64,000 nucleotides of DNA from Agrypnia vestita (Eukaryota > Arthropoda > Insecta > Trichoptera > Phryganeidae). Shown here one piece after another: positions 9,835-22,623 of the stretch. A model generated the notes under the pieces. It did not search any database and was not told the DNA's origin. It saw only the letters and a list, made by a program, of their open reading frames with translations. Location: the NCBI GenBank assembly GCA_016648135.1, contig JADDOH010002614.1, forward strand, positions 1-64,000. The letters run 5' to 3'. The stretch's first letter is position 1; each line of letters begins with the position of its first letter. The translations under genes were made by a program, and so were the position numbers.

Positions 9835-10035
9835 ATTAATTTAGAGAGACAAACATGGAATGCATCAATATTCTTACTATTTTAAAAATAATCTTCTGCA
9901 AATTGTGTGTGATTGACACAAAAGATTTTCGCTATGAAAATAACCTAACTTGCTGGTGTCCTAGAATATGATTCGAATCGCCGATCACTAGATCATTAGG
10001 TGAACGTCATGACCACTACACCAACAAGGTACAAA
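9835..10035 (-). mobile_element. SINE-A, degenerate (minus)
   Basis: Matches SINE-A in order: the tail block (TAGAGAGACAAACATGGAAT), CAATATTCTTACTATTTTA, GCTATGAAAATAACCTAACTTGCTGG, then a decayed tRNA-like head ending ACCACTACACCAACAAG. See 42576-42750 for the best-preserved copy. Confidence 0.55.
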
Positions 10036-10327
10036 ATGACTAAGAAATATACACAAAAATCTCAACATCATAACTATTTTCTTTGCACTGTTTGAGTGGG
10101 TTTAAGGACGGCATATGAGACTCTTTGGATACCAAAACTCTGTGTCTTATGTGTGTTCCCAGCGCTCAATTCATATTAAGTTAAAATTAAAATAGGATAG
10201 TAGGAGAAAGTGACGCTTTTGTTTTTCGGAGAGTCCTTAAGTGTGACTATGCAAAATTTGTATCAGATTGCGTTCAATACAATATACTACATATTCTCAT
10301 CCTGGAAACACCTGGTAAATGGTGCAG

Positions 10328-10378
10328 CGCAAGAGGGAGAGAGTGCTAACTCCTTACGCAGAGACCTAAAGAGTAATT
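10328..10378 (+). repeat. Second copy of the telomeric-array tail
   Basis: The stretch GGAGAGAGTGCTAACTCCTT, then ACGCAGAGACCTAAAGAGTAAT, is shared with the segment directly following the (TTAGG)n array at 11842-11882. No TTAGG units are present here, so this block is a repeat unit in its own right. Confidence 0.75.
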
Positions 10379-10439
10379 TTGCAAAATTTGGTTTAGATCA
10401 GTCAAAAGGTGTAGGATTGCATTAGTATATTAAACAAAA

Positions 10440-11700
10440 ATGAAAATATTGAATTTAATATTTTCAAATTTTATATATTTTAAAAGATTGATATTACATT
10501 GGATTTCTTAATAACTTTAGGGAATAATATCAATTCCCTATTATAATTATATTATTCTTTGATATTTTTAAAATAGTGTCATAAATATTCCAATATATTT
10601 ACATTTTGAAATTGTAGTTGTATGCGTATTGTATGCTGTTTCATGAATACTAAGAAATGGTAAAGAAATTTCAAATTTTAATTTCAAACAAATCAAATAC
10701 ATTTGAATGCGCTTTATTTTATATGTAAATGTTTAGAAAGAGAGGAAAAATAAAATAACCGGTTATCTCACATTCGGGTCAAACTGTCAGAATAAACCCG
10801 TTTCTCGAGCCTTCATCAATATATTATGTGGAACATAATAATATGTCTTGTCATTCGAATTGGATTTCGAGCGACAGCTCCTCTTTTAGGGTAGCATAAA
10901 AAAGCCTTAATAAATCCTGATAGATCATTCTACGTCCATTTGAATACAGTTTTTGTTTTATATTGAGACAATATTTATAATCTATTATTATTTTTTATTT
11001 GAATATATTATTACCTATGAACTGACTGAGAAATGTAATTCCAGTTTTATATTTATTATGTCCAATTTTTATTGTAAAAGATCGTTTTAAGAGTTTTTTT
11101 ATATTTGCTTAAACGCATAGATTTTTATAAAGAAAAGATATTTCTAGTATATAAGTGGTTGTGTCGGAAGTTTTCTTAAATAACATAATGTTTTTTTTTA
11201 AATTTTAAACCCTAAACATAAATGGCGGTGAAGATGAAAGAAAATCAGTTACATTATAAATATTATGCTTTATGTATTTCAACTTATAATGTGATACTTT
11301 ATATTAAACCACTAGATTATAGGCAGAAAATTACGACAAACATGTACTGTGCTTAGCTTTATTGTTTAATTTTACACCACAAAACGTTCACCCATAGTTT
11401 CGAAAATGACTATAGAAAAAATCAATTAATTTTCTCGGGAAGTTCATCCTCACCCGCTGTATTCTCCGAACATTTTTCCAAGCGACTAAAATCTTTTTAC
11501 ATTCTTGCAACATTTTCTTAGCGGAAAACATTATCACACACAAACTTGTATAAATACGACTTTGAATTATTTATTTTTTAAAAAGTAAATTATATTTTGA
11601 ATCAGGTTTTAAAAAACTAAGTGACAAATAGATAATTATTATCATGTAAAAATATTAAAATTAAATTTAGAGAGACTGAATCAAATTTTTAAAATTAATC
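10440..11700. other. AT-rich unique sequence
   Basis: No repeat match within the window and no coding signal. A GATGAAGGCTCGAGAAACGGG segment (minus, about 10797-10817) superficially resembles a hammerhead core but has no stem II. Confidence 0.45.
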
Positions 11701-11708
11701 AGCCAGGT

Positions 11709-11920
11709 AGTAATCATTATAAAAACTAAGAAATCAAAATACGTTGCGCAGGTTGGGTTAGGTTAGATTAGGTTAGGTTAGGTTAGGTTAGGTTTGGTTA
11801 GGTTAGGTAAGGTTAGATTAAGTTAGGTTAGGTTAGGTTAGGGGGAGAGTGCTAACTCCGTACGCAGAGACCTAAGGAGTAATCATTATAAAAACTAAGA
11901 AATCAAAATACGTTGCGCAG
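11709..11920. repeat. 43-bp direct duplication flanking a telomeric insertion
   Basis: The 43 bases at 11709-11751 (starting AGTAATCATTATAAAAACTA) are repeated exactly at 11878-11920. The 126 bases between them are the (TTAGG)n array plus the tail block. A perfect flanking duplication of this size marks a discrete insertion or break-repair event. Confidence 0.85.
11752..11845 (+). repeat. Interstitial telomere-type (TTAGG)n array
   Basis: About 17 units of GGTTA with a few variants (GATTA, TTTGG, AAGTTA), ending in GGGGG. TTAGG is the ancestral insect telomere repeat. At this length and position it is interstitial, not a chromosome end. Confidence 0.85.
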
Positions 11921-11929
11921 TTTGGAAAA

Positions 11930-13010
11930 GATATAATATTATAGAACTTTACAAAATGTAATACAAATGGTTTGTACACCCTTGCCCGTACCAACTTCGT
12001 GGGTTTATTTTATGGATAGTTAGATACAATGTATGTGGATAGGTAGATACAAGTCTGTCTAGAATTTTTGGATAGTTAAGAAAGACCAAACATTTTATAA
12101 ACCGTTGGTTTTCTGCGCTTCGCCAGTAACTTAGTATAAATATTCTTCAAGGATGCCATAATTTCACTCGCAAGTGAAGCGTGCTGATTCTGCTGATAGC
12201 CGCCGTATCTCGCCTACCAACACATTTTTAGCCTATTTGTGTGCTTTTACATTTCACGTGCAACGGAGGTGAATTTAAGCATAATTACAATATTCGTTGA
12301 AAACACCTGCTCACAAGTTTTTCAACTAAAATTAACAAATGTATGTGCCAGACACGTGCGCAAGATAGTAAACTTCATGTTATAAGAAGAAAAAATGTAT
12401 ATATAATTATTATATAAGTTATTTTAAACGGTACTAAAATGAAAACGCGCATTCCTGTGCTGTAAACTCAGTGTAAATGTAGATTTTTTCCATTTTAAAG
12501 TCGCATAAATATGAATTTTTTTTCATTATTTACTTAAATAATGTTAATCATTAAAAAATTGGTTAATCTTTGCGTCAATTATTATTATATCAATATTGCC
12601 CTCTTTAACATTGGTCTTACTGAATTTAAAAGAATGCATTAGATTACATGTACTAAATCGACTTTGACCATTCACTCACTATACCTAATCTTATCTTCCT
12701 CCACCCCTATCCTGACTCCTATATCCTCATCCTTTTTCTCCCATTATTTAACTCATTTCTTGATAAACTTTTTCTATTTTCACATTCAATTACTTACCAT
12801 TATTCATTCTTAATATTGTTTGTTGCTTACTACTATCCATTAATTAATTCAAAACAATTAACTTAAAAATCTTATCTTACTTTGTTCTTGACATCTGTGA
12901 ATCTTTTTAATTGGTCTATGAAATGAACACTATGTTTTTACATTATTTGTGTAAAAAACTGTTAACATTCCTTAATAAATAAATAAATAAATTATTGTGG
13001 AAAAGTGAAC
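11930..13010. other. AT-rich, no feature seen
   Basis: No recognisable gene or shared repeat; the right end is a short AAATAAATAAATAAAT run at about 12978-12992. Confidence 0.45.
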
Positions 13011-13017
13011 TACCTAA

Positions 13018-13530
13018 CTAACTAATAATCACGCCGTTTTCCCGCAAGGGTAGGCAGAGAGGATTGAACGCCACACTCTTCTATCCTGGCACACCACTTT
13101 TGCTTCGGCCACATTCATACATATTATCATACAAGTTCTACGGTTGTTGAGGCTTTTAACGAGGCCATCCTCGATTGTAGTATCTGATCGTGCCAGGTCT
13201 TTCGCGGACGCCCTCTATTCCTGTTGCCATCAACACTCGCCTCGTATATTATCTTAACCAGCATTTCCTCGTTCATACGTTCCACAAGACCAAACCATCT
13301 CAGAACTCCTTTCTTTGTACCACACTAGGTACAACCAGCATCACATTCACTTCTAATTTGTTCATTCCTCACTCTATCGACCAAAGATTTTCCGCACAAG
13401 CGTCTTAGTCTCTACATTTCCACCACATTCAGTCTACTTGCAATCCTCCTTTGCCAAATCCAGGCTTCACTTCCGTACATCAAAGTTGGCACTAGAACGC
13501 CATTATGTACCGCTTGTCTTGCTTCTTTTG
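13018..13530 (-). pseudogene. Non-LTR retrotransposon 3' end (LINE-1a family), minus
   Basis: Reverse-complement match to the ORF at 38189-38644 across most of its length, including the region encoding RGRPRKTWHD and the CMRRCMNVAEAK segment, followed by the same 3' end (GGCGTGAT) and a TTAGTTAG tail. Frame breaks are frequent. Only the domain after the RT is present, so the copy is 5'-truncated. Confidence 0.75.
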
Positions 13531-13539
13531 AAGAAAATG

Positions 13540-13900
13540 AGAAAAAAAACCATCACGAGCAAGGGCCTAAAGATGCGTGACTGCGCAGCCGCTACTAAAG
13601 AGCGAAGATCCGCCGAGTCCGGCGCCTTGTGCACAATCTACCACGTTCTCGATAAACATACACGGACAGACAAATCAATGTCAGTTTCTCAAAAAAAAAC
13701 ATTTTATTTTGTTGTGTCCGGTGATATGTGGAGAAGGTACAGTGAATGGACTATTCCGGGCCTCTCCCGTCGCCCTTTACATGACGTGACACGGAGATGG
13801 CCTTTAGAGTAAAAAATTTTCAACCTGGCCACGTATGAGTAGGACCGATATGGGGGCTTTCGCACATAAAACGGTCCTGGGAAAGCGGTGGGTGTTCATT
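13540..13900. other. GC-raised single-copy island 2
   Basis: Unique sequence with ACTGCGCAGCC and GCCGAGTCCGGCGCC blocks. The 124-codon plus frame at 13438-13812 runs from the LINE relic into this island and is therefore a chance fusion. Confidence 0.3.
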
Positions 13901-14199
13901 GTTGTTTCTGGTAAATATTTATATATTGAAATTATTTTATTGAATACATTTTAGGGAGAAATACCTAAAATATGAACTCTAAATTAGGTTTATGTACAGA
14001 GATATTCACAAAATTTTACGCAACGTCAACTCAGCTTACAAAACCGGAGAGAAAGGCTAAAGAAGGGTAAAACTAAAGAATAAATGAAAAAAAAATCTGA
14101 ATTTTGAAATACCCTACGGGAAAAAATTATAAGCTTTCATTTGATTTAATAAATTCTTTTTGCGAGAGATCTGTGCCTATCTGCCTTGTCGTATAAGCT

Positions 14200-14600
14200 T
14201 TAATGCCCGCAAAAAGTGACGTCCCTTTTTATATTAGAGTCCGTAACGTTTCGCAAATGCTCTCGCAAATCAAGCCATCTCGGTCGTTAGTTTCCCGCTT
14301 TTGATTTCCACCGCAAAAAGGGGCTGATTATATGGCCTGTCCGCTCACCATCCAGATAAAGCGGCCTGATTGATGTGTTACTCTCGGGCCGCCAAAAGAA
14401 AATAATATATAAATACAACATGGCGGCGGAAAAGCGCCCCTGGCGGCCGGACAGGGAGCTAAGTGTGACAGGAGCGGCAGCGCCGCGTCACGCGCGCGCC
14501 TCGCACTTTTCAAGGCCGACAAATTTCCGTGATGTACAATATTTATCCTTTTTCTGCCTGCGGGCGTCTGACGCCCATTTCAAAAAGGGTTTGTTAAACG
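14200..14600. other. GC-raised single-copy island 3
   Basis: Contains AACATGGCGGCGGAAAAGCG (about 14418), GCGCCGCGTCACGCGCGCGCC and TGACGTCC. CpG is dense compared with the flanks. Short frames on both strands show no domain. Could be a CpG-rich regulatory element or a promoter; no downstream exon was recognised. Confidence 0.35.
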
Positions 14601-14609
14601 TATACTGAA

Positions 14610-17100
14610 AGCTTTTTTATTTCTCTGTTATTTTATTTATTACTTCACAATCGTAGGAGCAATGATATCAACGCACATCAACATAATAATATATATCGAA
14701 TTATGTTTGTCATGTCCGGTCGGTAATATAGAAAACTGTTTTTAGTATTTGTGTTTGATTTCTTTTGACGCATTGAGGGCAATCTTTTGTTTTGTAACGG
14801 AAGTTGCGCATGTAGCGTGTAGCGGAAATGCGAGACTATGAAGTTAGTTATTAAAGTGAAATTTTAGTATGCAATGCACGTGCACCAGAAGTAAGCCGTC
14901 AAAGAAAGTAAAATGTGTATATTTCATATTTTGTTTGTGGTTGTTGCGTAACATTACACTATATGTAAATCCTAGGAATCCAGTACACAAACTGCGTCAT
15001 AATGTTTTGTGTCGTATGCTATTTCATGAAAAATAAAATGCTATGTGGAAATTATTCCTATATATACGTATGAATTATCATTTTCTGTTAAATTATTTTC
15101 AATTTTTCACAACTTGTAGGGGCTAATAATATCAATGCTTATCTGATTTCTGTCAATCGTTTTATAATAATTATGAATCCGATGTTCTGTCAGGAATATA
15201 CAATTATTTTCCTAACGATTTTAAAATGTTGGTAATCCATTTTGTCATGTCAGCTGTAACGTTGTTTTTTCGCTTTTTTTTCATGTGACGTTACATAAAT
15301 AATTTAAATAACCATGTTTGATTGATTTCAACGTTTATTTCTGGTTGGGTAAAGTAAATATATTACATTTGAAAAGAATAATATAAAAAATCACCACTAT
15401 GTATACTGTAGCACATAAAAATGTTTTCTAAATCAGTAACCAATTGTGAAATGGACAATATTTGCCAGATAGTCATATTCAAATACGTTGTTCTGTATTC
15501 TCGTCATGCGAAAAGTGGAGCTTTTGTTTTAACTTAGGATAAAATAAATTAAAATATCCAATTTGCTGACGTCAATAATAAATGCAAATGTGCAAAATAA
15601 ATACACAATATAGGCACACTTATCTACTTCTTACGTAAGGAAAAATGATATAAATAGTATAGATATAAATAAATAAATAAACATGATATTAAAAAGGTGG
15701 TCCTATTTTTTATTATTTATACTTTGATACTGGAAATAATTCTACAAATATGACAGACAAAACCTTAATATATGTTATATTTAATATTGTTATTTAATTT
15801 ATTGTGTTTTAATCACTTCTGTTACTGCATATGAATTTTATTTTAATTTACTTATATTATTATTATGTATTATTTCAAAATTATTTTTATGTGAAATATG
15901 CTGAAATATATGTTAATTATTTAATTACTGTCTATTTACACTCTCATACATACATATATACATATAATTTTCTTATATCTGTAAATATTTCCAAACAAAT
16001 AAATACATTATTATCTTCATACCCTCAATTAAGATTATATTTATAAGATTTATATTACGTATAGAACTGTCACAAAACGTTAATATTTTATTTAAGGGAT
16101 ACGTGAATTCTGCCATCTAAAATGTACAATACTGAGTTACTAACTAACGATGAACCTATCATACGAAGTGTGTAAAAGTTCCATCATTAACGAAAGTAAC
16201 ATAGAAGAACGATGGTTTATTGTGACGTTAGCGCTGTGATTGTGACATAAGTGTTGTAATTGTGACAAATTGGAATATAATGACAGTTATAATTTATCGT
16301 CTATTTTATGGTCTAGGGAATAAAAGTGACATACTTCAATATCTGTTTTATGATCACCACCCGGTACAGATAAAATGGCGGAACGCCATAATATTATGAA
16401 TCATTTTAACATTAAGTTATTCTATTAATTGAAATAACACTATTGTAATTTGTCATTTAAACATTAAGTAACACATTTAATTGAAATAATATTGATTTAT
16501 ATTTGAAATTGAATGATTGAAGCTTTTTCTTTAAAACACAAAATCACTGGATACAAACATTACTTTACATAGCAATCCGTGGCATATAAAATCCTTTCTG
16601 CCGCTCGGCAAAACTATAAAAGTAATTTTCAATGTCAACAAGTCAGAAGTACCTATTTCTTATGTGTGAATATTAGTTTTTGCTTCTTTCTTCAAGTTCA
16701 ATATTAAAGGAACTACAAAATTTTAACAAAATTCAAAATATTTTACCATGATAAAATCTGACTGTTGTTGTGTTAACACAATCCACTATACTCGTACGTT
16801 CCATATTATCGTTATCACAACTGCTGATTAAGCCGTCAATAACCATAGACAAAGGAAGACACAATGCATTATAATTTTGAATAGTGATGTGATTCACCAG
16901 CAACAGTAATGGTCCTAATAAGCCCACTATATAATGCATTGTCTTGAACAATTTAATAACAATGATATTATATTCACAATAAGCCATTACGATGGTAAAC
17001 GAACCAGTATTTTGTTACAGTTTAATTTTAGTTCCTTGCTTCATGCTTTTTTGTTTATTTAAAAGCCAGCGAAAGCGCATGAAAATGTCAAAATCCAGAT
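14610..17100. other. Unique AT-rich sequence with one unexplained ORF
   Basis: No shared repeat. A minus-strand frame at 16987-16733 (84 codons) has two hydrophobic segments (HYIVGLLGPLLLLV and ALCLPLSMVI) and several Cys. It resembles a membrane-protein exon only superficially; no splice evidence was found. Confidence 0.35.
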
Positions 17101-18585
17101 TATAGTAGAAAAAAATACAAGAGAAACTATTCTCAATTATACTTTACGGCTCGGACCCTTGGATATTGTGATTGCCGGTAGACTTGAGAAAACCATGGAA
17201 ATGTTGACAATGGTGGCAGAAAAAACCAAATCTCGTGACAGGCAACCAACACCGTGGACCTGGTTAGGAATTCTGGACCATGCAAGAAATACCATGGATC
17301 AAAATAAATTGTGATAGACCATGGATAAAGTAAACCAAAAATTAATAATTTATTGACAAATTCTTATGATATTAGATTTTTTTATTTGGATAATTTATAT
17401 TATCACCTTTTTTATGAGTACCTACTCATCTCAAGGGCGCTTGAAAAATTATACACTAGTTAGGTATACACATAGCTGACTGCAACGCACCTTGTATATT
17501 TTTATCAAAATAATTATTTTTCTATGTTACAACGTCCGTCAATAATTTAAAAAATGCTCATCACCAACTCTACCGAGATGCTATGGTACGATAGGTGTTG
17601 CTGCTTATACGCCAACACAAACATACCACGATTTTGCAATAATCTTATTTGTTGTAAAAGATACATTTGAATTGTTTTTCATTAATTTGAATTTGTGCAA
17701 AAAACTGAGGCAAATTAAGATCATAGGTAATTTTTATAAACATGAACTATGATTTTTTTTTCATATTTTATTTAAATGTGAAAAATAATTTGTGTAAATT
17801 TTAGATTGATTTCGTTTGTGATGACTAATTACTTATTCAACTCAAAAATTCAAACAAAAAAGTCCGTATTTTTTGACGGGTTTGCCGGATATTCCCGTGA
17901 CTTGCCTTGTCTCTTCGCCAAATGTGTTCTAGAATTATCTATGTATCTATTTACTAATGCCATGTTTACATTGTGACGTTGTTATGATACGAATGTTCAA
18001 CAAAATTTGTTGCCAATATCTAACAAATAATGAAGTATAGCAGGCTCGGTTGGTACCTACTGTCAAATAAACAAATTTTTTAACAAGAATATTTTTTACC
18101 GGTCGCGCGTCACGTCATTGTCATTGCCACACAAAACTGTACCGAAGGTGAGGGAAATGCTCTGACAGCTGACACTATCGGTCGTAGTAGACAGTATCCT
18201 CCTTTTTGTTTTGTGAGCCGTGGTAGAAGCGTAGGTATCAAAGTGCGATCTTGCTCCAGATGGAAAAGGTGGATTATAATTTATGCCATTAGAACTGGAA
18301 ATCTATAGAAATGGAATCAATAAGTAATTACAATTTTGTTAGAGAATTTATATGATTCATTTTTTCCCGTTTTGTTTCAATTACCTTTCATAAATTCAAA
18401 CATTTTATATTTATTTACAGTAATTCTGTATTTTATTTATGTTACACTAGATATGGGTAAGTATAGTTGTACATCAATTTGATGAGAACCAACTTCACGA
18501 TACTAAGTGTTGCAGGATGATTATACCTATAAAAATATAGGAAAGAAATTATGAACCATTTCAAAATAAATCTAAGGTGATTCTT
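17101..18585. other. No clear gene; possible weak non-LTR remnant
   Basis: At about 17150-17300 one frame reads AEKTKSRDRQPTPWT, reminiscent of the Arg-rich RGRPxxxW block of non-LTR C-termini, but the neighbourhood is too decayed to classify. The rest is unique AT-rich DNA. Confidence 0.25.
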
Positions 18586-18589
18586 TTCA

Positions 18590-18800
18590 GATCCTTCACT
18601 AAAAAAAAATTATAGTATTCAATACTAAGGAGGTGGCTTGGACATGTGCTAAAAATTCCCAGAAGAATGAATACCAAGAAAAATCCTCTTAGCAACCCCG
18701 GAAGGAGGACGACCAGTGGATCTGGACTGGTTGACCCAAGCGAAAGCATCGTAAAAGGGGATGTGGAAGCACCTCGTCAAGTCTTTGGGCCCCCGAACCT
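18590..18800 (+). pseudogene. Non-LTR retrotransposon C-terminal fragment, second family
   Basis: Split frames read LRRWLGHVLKIPRRMNTKK, then EGGRPVDLDWL. The RWxGHVxRM...GRPxxxW layout typifies the domain after the RT of many insect non-LTR elements. At least one frameshift lies between the two blocks. Confidence 0.55.
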
Positions 18801-18809
18801 ACTAGGATC

Positions 18810-20220
18810 AGGAGATTAAGATAGAGATGATAAATTTAACAACCCCTCCCCAGTCACCTATCCACCTTTTCACCTTACAATAATTTTATTTAAATGAATT
18901 TTCTTATATAGGTATATAAGAATATACTTTTAACTGTGCTATTTATTATACATACATTTTGTTACTATCCATGCATATGATTTTTTACATATATTACTCT
19001 ACTTTCACTATTGCTTTTGTATTTTACAATATATACTGTTCTTATTATCCACATTTTATATTTATATACTCAATTAATTAATTTATTTTATAGTTGTATA
19101 GTATTTTGTTGCATATCTTTATTATTTTTTGTTCTCAATATATTGTTCAGCTGCTCATCTCGGCACAGGTTCTTCCTAGTGAGATGAGCGGCCCCATCTC
19201 CTATGTCATGCAAAAAGATGAAGATAAATAAAAAAAATAAAAATGAAAGAGCCACAAACTGAGATATTGACAGTACAAACATTTAATACAAGCAATGGTT
19301 ATGTCAAGTCTCCTATCCGAGCGACTTTATCATGCGCTTTTATCGAAAATGAATGCACATTAAAATTGATCTAATTAAGAAAAAATAATAATTAAAAAAA
19401 TATTCGAAACAGACAATAAAAGATACATGAACGTTACCATAATATCATACGGTAGGCACACACAAAAAAATTTGCCAAAAATATATATTTGCGCATATTT
19501 TCTAGTTAACCCTGAAGAAGAAACGATAGTTGCAACCAAGTGAATTGTGTTTAATTTAATTTTCAATAAATAACCACAAAGAAATTAGTTGATTAATGTA
19601 TTTAAAAAAATATATTTAAGCTGCAAATTATTGTATTTTTTCGATAAAAATAAATAAATAATAAAAAATTTAAAAGTGATGCTTCAATGCTCCGCCATTT
19701 GACGAATGCAATTTGCATTTTTCTTTCGTGATGAATGTCAGCCGCACGAATAGGGGAGGGGGGAGGTTTGGTGTACCGCCGCGTGTGTGACATTTCTATA
19801 AAAAAATATTTATCAAAAAGGTCAACATAGAAATAAATTAGATGTCAAAGGTTATATTAATGTCATTAGTTGTGAACGCCAACTCCAAAGTGATTTGTTA
19901 TTTGTGTAGGTGGTATGTATGACTGATTTTGCATACAACTCGCTTAATAAATCAAACGTAATCGCCGTTCGTTTTCCGTTCTATATACTATTTATTCGTT
20001 CCCTCGAGTGCTATTTTAGGAATACGTTTCTGCCAAGTTTTATTTAAACCTTTAAAGCAACATTAACGCTCAGTAAAAAATTTACATTTTATGTACTTTT
20101 TCAATGAACAATATATATAATTAGAACTTTTATTTATTTATAACAATACAATAAACCATAAGGCTCCATTTTTGTAACTAAATTTACCACAAATAATTTT
20201 TTACTTCATTTATCTTCTTC
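18810..20220. other. AT-rich; weak hammerhead-like relic at 19512-19545
   Basis: CTGAAGAAGAAACGATAGTTGC (19512-19533) resembles a core plus a decayed stem II, and AATTTTCAATAAATAACCAC, close to the PLE tail at 6045, follows about 30 bp later. Too weak to annotate separately. Nothing else was seen. Confidence 0.3.
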
Positions 20221-20224
20221 TTCT

Positions 20225-20610
20225 TTTCTTTCTTCTTTCTAATGCTCTCTGATCATCTCTTCTTTGGGCTTTTTCATCCACCATCTGCGACGGGGATAAT
20301 ATCATCCACGGGGATATATCGGCCCACATTTTCTCAGACAGACCTCTTCCCCTTTTCATGTCCCATGGTCTCCACCGCAGAACTCTGGGTGCCCATCTAT
20401 CTATTCCTTGTCTGACAACATGATCTGCTTATTGTCATTTTTATTTAGTAATACGATCTTCCATATCAACAATTTTTGTAAGGCGTCCGATTTTTTTCCG
20501 CATTTCGATTCATCTCTCAGGCTTAGGCCTAGCATTTGTCTCTCCATAGAAGTCTGTGTACTTTTTAGTTTAGATATGATCCTCGCAGTTAGCGTGATAG
20601 TTTCCACCAC
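20225..20610 (-). pseudogene. Non-LTR retrotransposon C-terminal relic, third family
   Basis: Minus strand, read from 20610: STQTSMERQMLGLSLRDESK is the typical segment after the RT thumb (xRxMERxMLGxSLRDxxxN). Later in shifted frames comes DRWAPRVLRWRPWDMKRGRG, then WADISPW and DEKAQRRDDQRALE, i.e. the WxxxVLxWxP, RGRP-like, W.DDI and DRxxWRxLE series. Several frameshifts are needed; no catalytic domain remains. Confidence 0.6.
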
Positions 20611-20639
20611 ACATATATTAATTGTAATTTGTTAGTAAA

Positions 20640-21205
20640 TACAATGATATAAAACTAACCTCAAAGATACTCAAGAACGTGCTCTTGAGCAAGTTTAGGG
20701 GCAACATCGAAAAAAGAAAAAAAAATTGTCTTACGCTCAATCTGTAATTTATTGTATTGTATTACTTTGATCTTTTACTTTAAACGTTTGTCATATGTTT
20801 ATAGATATATTCCAAAAAAATAACAATTTCAAATAATTCAATGCAGTATTAAAAAAAACAATAAAATCGTTCATTCGTATGTCCGTTATACCAATGAAGC
20901 CCTCATCTTGTCGGGTAGATATAATATTTGTACGAAAAACTGTAAAAATTTAAAATCTTAATAAATTTAAAGTATATTTATTATTATTATTATTACAGTA
21001 ATATTTATATTTGTCTTTTTACTTTATTAATGTATTACTTTTACACACATAAAGTGTAATATTCTTTTTTCAGCATGAACATACTCCAAAAAGTCAATTA
21101 TTCTAAACATATAATTATGTAACATTTATACATTTATACGTAAGTTTAGAATGATAGACTTTATCATTTTTTATTTCATTTCCTTTTATCATTTCCATAG
21201 ATAAT
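20640..21205. other. AT-rich, no feature seen
   Basis: Only short A/T runs, including a TTATTATTATTATTAC run at 20980-20995. Confidence 0.45.
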
Positions 21206-21665
21206 AACAAAACTCGACAGCAGGGCTTAGCAAAACCCAACGACGCAAGCCAATTGCAATCTGCCAGTTATACAATAAATAAGCGAGTTGGCGTAATTTG
21301 AATCCTTTATTCCATCTGATTATCTTGATCCAGTTCATTCTGGCATTATCTTGTGTCCAAGAGCATCGAGCGCGTCTTGATCTACCCTAAAAGAGAATCA
21401 AGCCGTTGAGTCGGTAAAGCAGTGAGCGGCAGTACGGCGGCCATTACGAGAATAAAAGATGGCGCGTTAATACGAAATGTATCGCTCCAGATAAAAATTG
21501 AACACAAGCCACCAACAATCATAAGAAACATCCGAACGCGTGTGTCTACATTCGAGTCTCATTAACGCCGTGCGTACTAACGAAAATAATAAAGAAATCG
21601 CCTAAGAAGTGATCGAAACTCTCGTTCCTGTATGGGTTAATGAGAGTTCCCTATGAATGTCCAGT
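21206..21665. other. GC-raised single-copy island 4
   Basis: Unique, with blocks such as GCGGCAGTACGGCGGCC and AAGATGGCGCGTTAATACG. Stop codons occur in all frames, so it is unlikely to be an exon. Candidate conserved non-coding element. Confidence 0.35.
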
Positions 21666-22270
21666 TTCAGGATATTCAAGTAAGTCAGATCCTTATTCAT
21701 AGATAAGTAACTTGTTTCCTGTCCTGTCGGTTGCGCTTAAAAAATACATACATATTAAACCTTTATGATTACAGTTCACTCAGGGATTCAATTCCCTCCA
21801 AACCGTCTGGTTGAAAATTATTCTCATAAACCTACTTTAAGCTATATTGTTTTTAAAAATTGATTCAAAATGAATAATCACAAAGTAAGTGTCATATGTG
21901 AAGACATTCAAAGTAATTTTATGTTCAACGTATGATTTTGACTTGAGACGAATTAAATTTAAAATTCAAAAACCCATTACAAGCTGGGTGATTTAAAATA
22001 CGAATAATTTTGTAATATAAAGTTGGTCGTGCGATTTTATTACCAATTTCCTTCCTTACTCTTGTAATATAACCCAAAACATTGTTTCAAATTTTCAAAT
22101 GAGAAGTTTAGGTGGCACGTTGTCTGAGAACTTTGCAAATTCAAGCGCGGCAAAAGTAAGCACTGCTTATTTTGCGAAACGTAAAATAAATGACATAAAA
22201 ATCATTACTGTGTCTGGATGTCGTAATAGAGTGTACATTGTTAACAAAAAATCGTTCCTCATGCATTAGC

Positions 22271-22315
22271 GAAATCAGCCCTGATGATGGATTCTAAACA
22301 AATGTGCAAAATGTT
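22271..22315 (+). repeat. Hammerhead-like fold-back family, 5' fragment
   Basis: The 21 bases from 22271 (GAAATCAGCCCTGATGATGG plus A) are identical to the start of the best hammerhead candidate at 39444-39491 on the minus strand, including the core CTGATGA. Downstream the stem and GAAA are decayed. Confidence 0.55.
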
Positions 22316-22623
22316 GTTTGCCAAATTCAAATGACATTTCGTATAATAATCACTACAATACGCGGCATCGGATAGTTCTCTCCAATACGGTTACAATACA
22401 ATCTCTCCAATACAATACGCGGTTAATTAGAACAATACTCTTCAATCGCAAAGCAATCCCCAATAATAATAAATTCGAATGTCCGTCCGTAACTTCTTAC
22501 CCAGATCTAGATAGATCTCATTCCGTTTTTCAAAATTAGTATGATTTCTAAATTATTATTAAATAAAATTAAATAATTGACCTCATTTTTTAATAAAGTA
22601 CTCTAATTGTATTTTTTATAATA

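Noticed and set aside
10797..10817. Hammerhead-like TGATGAAGGCTCGAGAAACG on the minus strand
   Set aside because: No stem II can form between the core and GAAA.
11752..11845. True chromosome end
   Set aside because: Only about 90 bp of TTAGG with unique DNA on both sides; it is an interstitial array.
13438..13812. 124-codon plus-strand ORF
   Set aside because: Runs antisense through the tail of a non-LTR relic into a unique island; a chance frame.
16733..16987. 84-codon minus ORF with hydrophobic segments
   Set aside because: A membrane-protein or chemoreceptor exon was considered, but there is no family motif, clear splice site or neighbouring exon.
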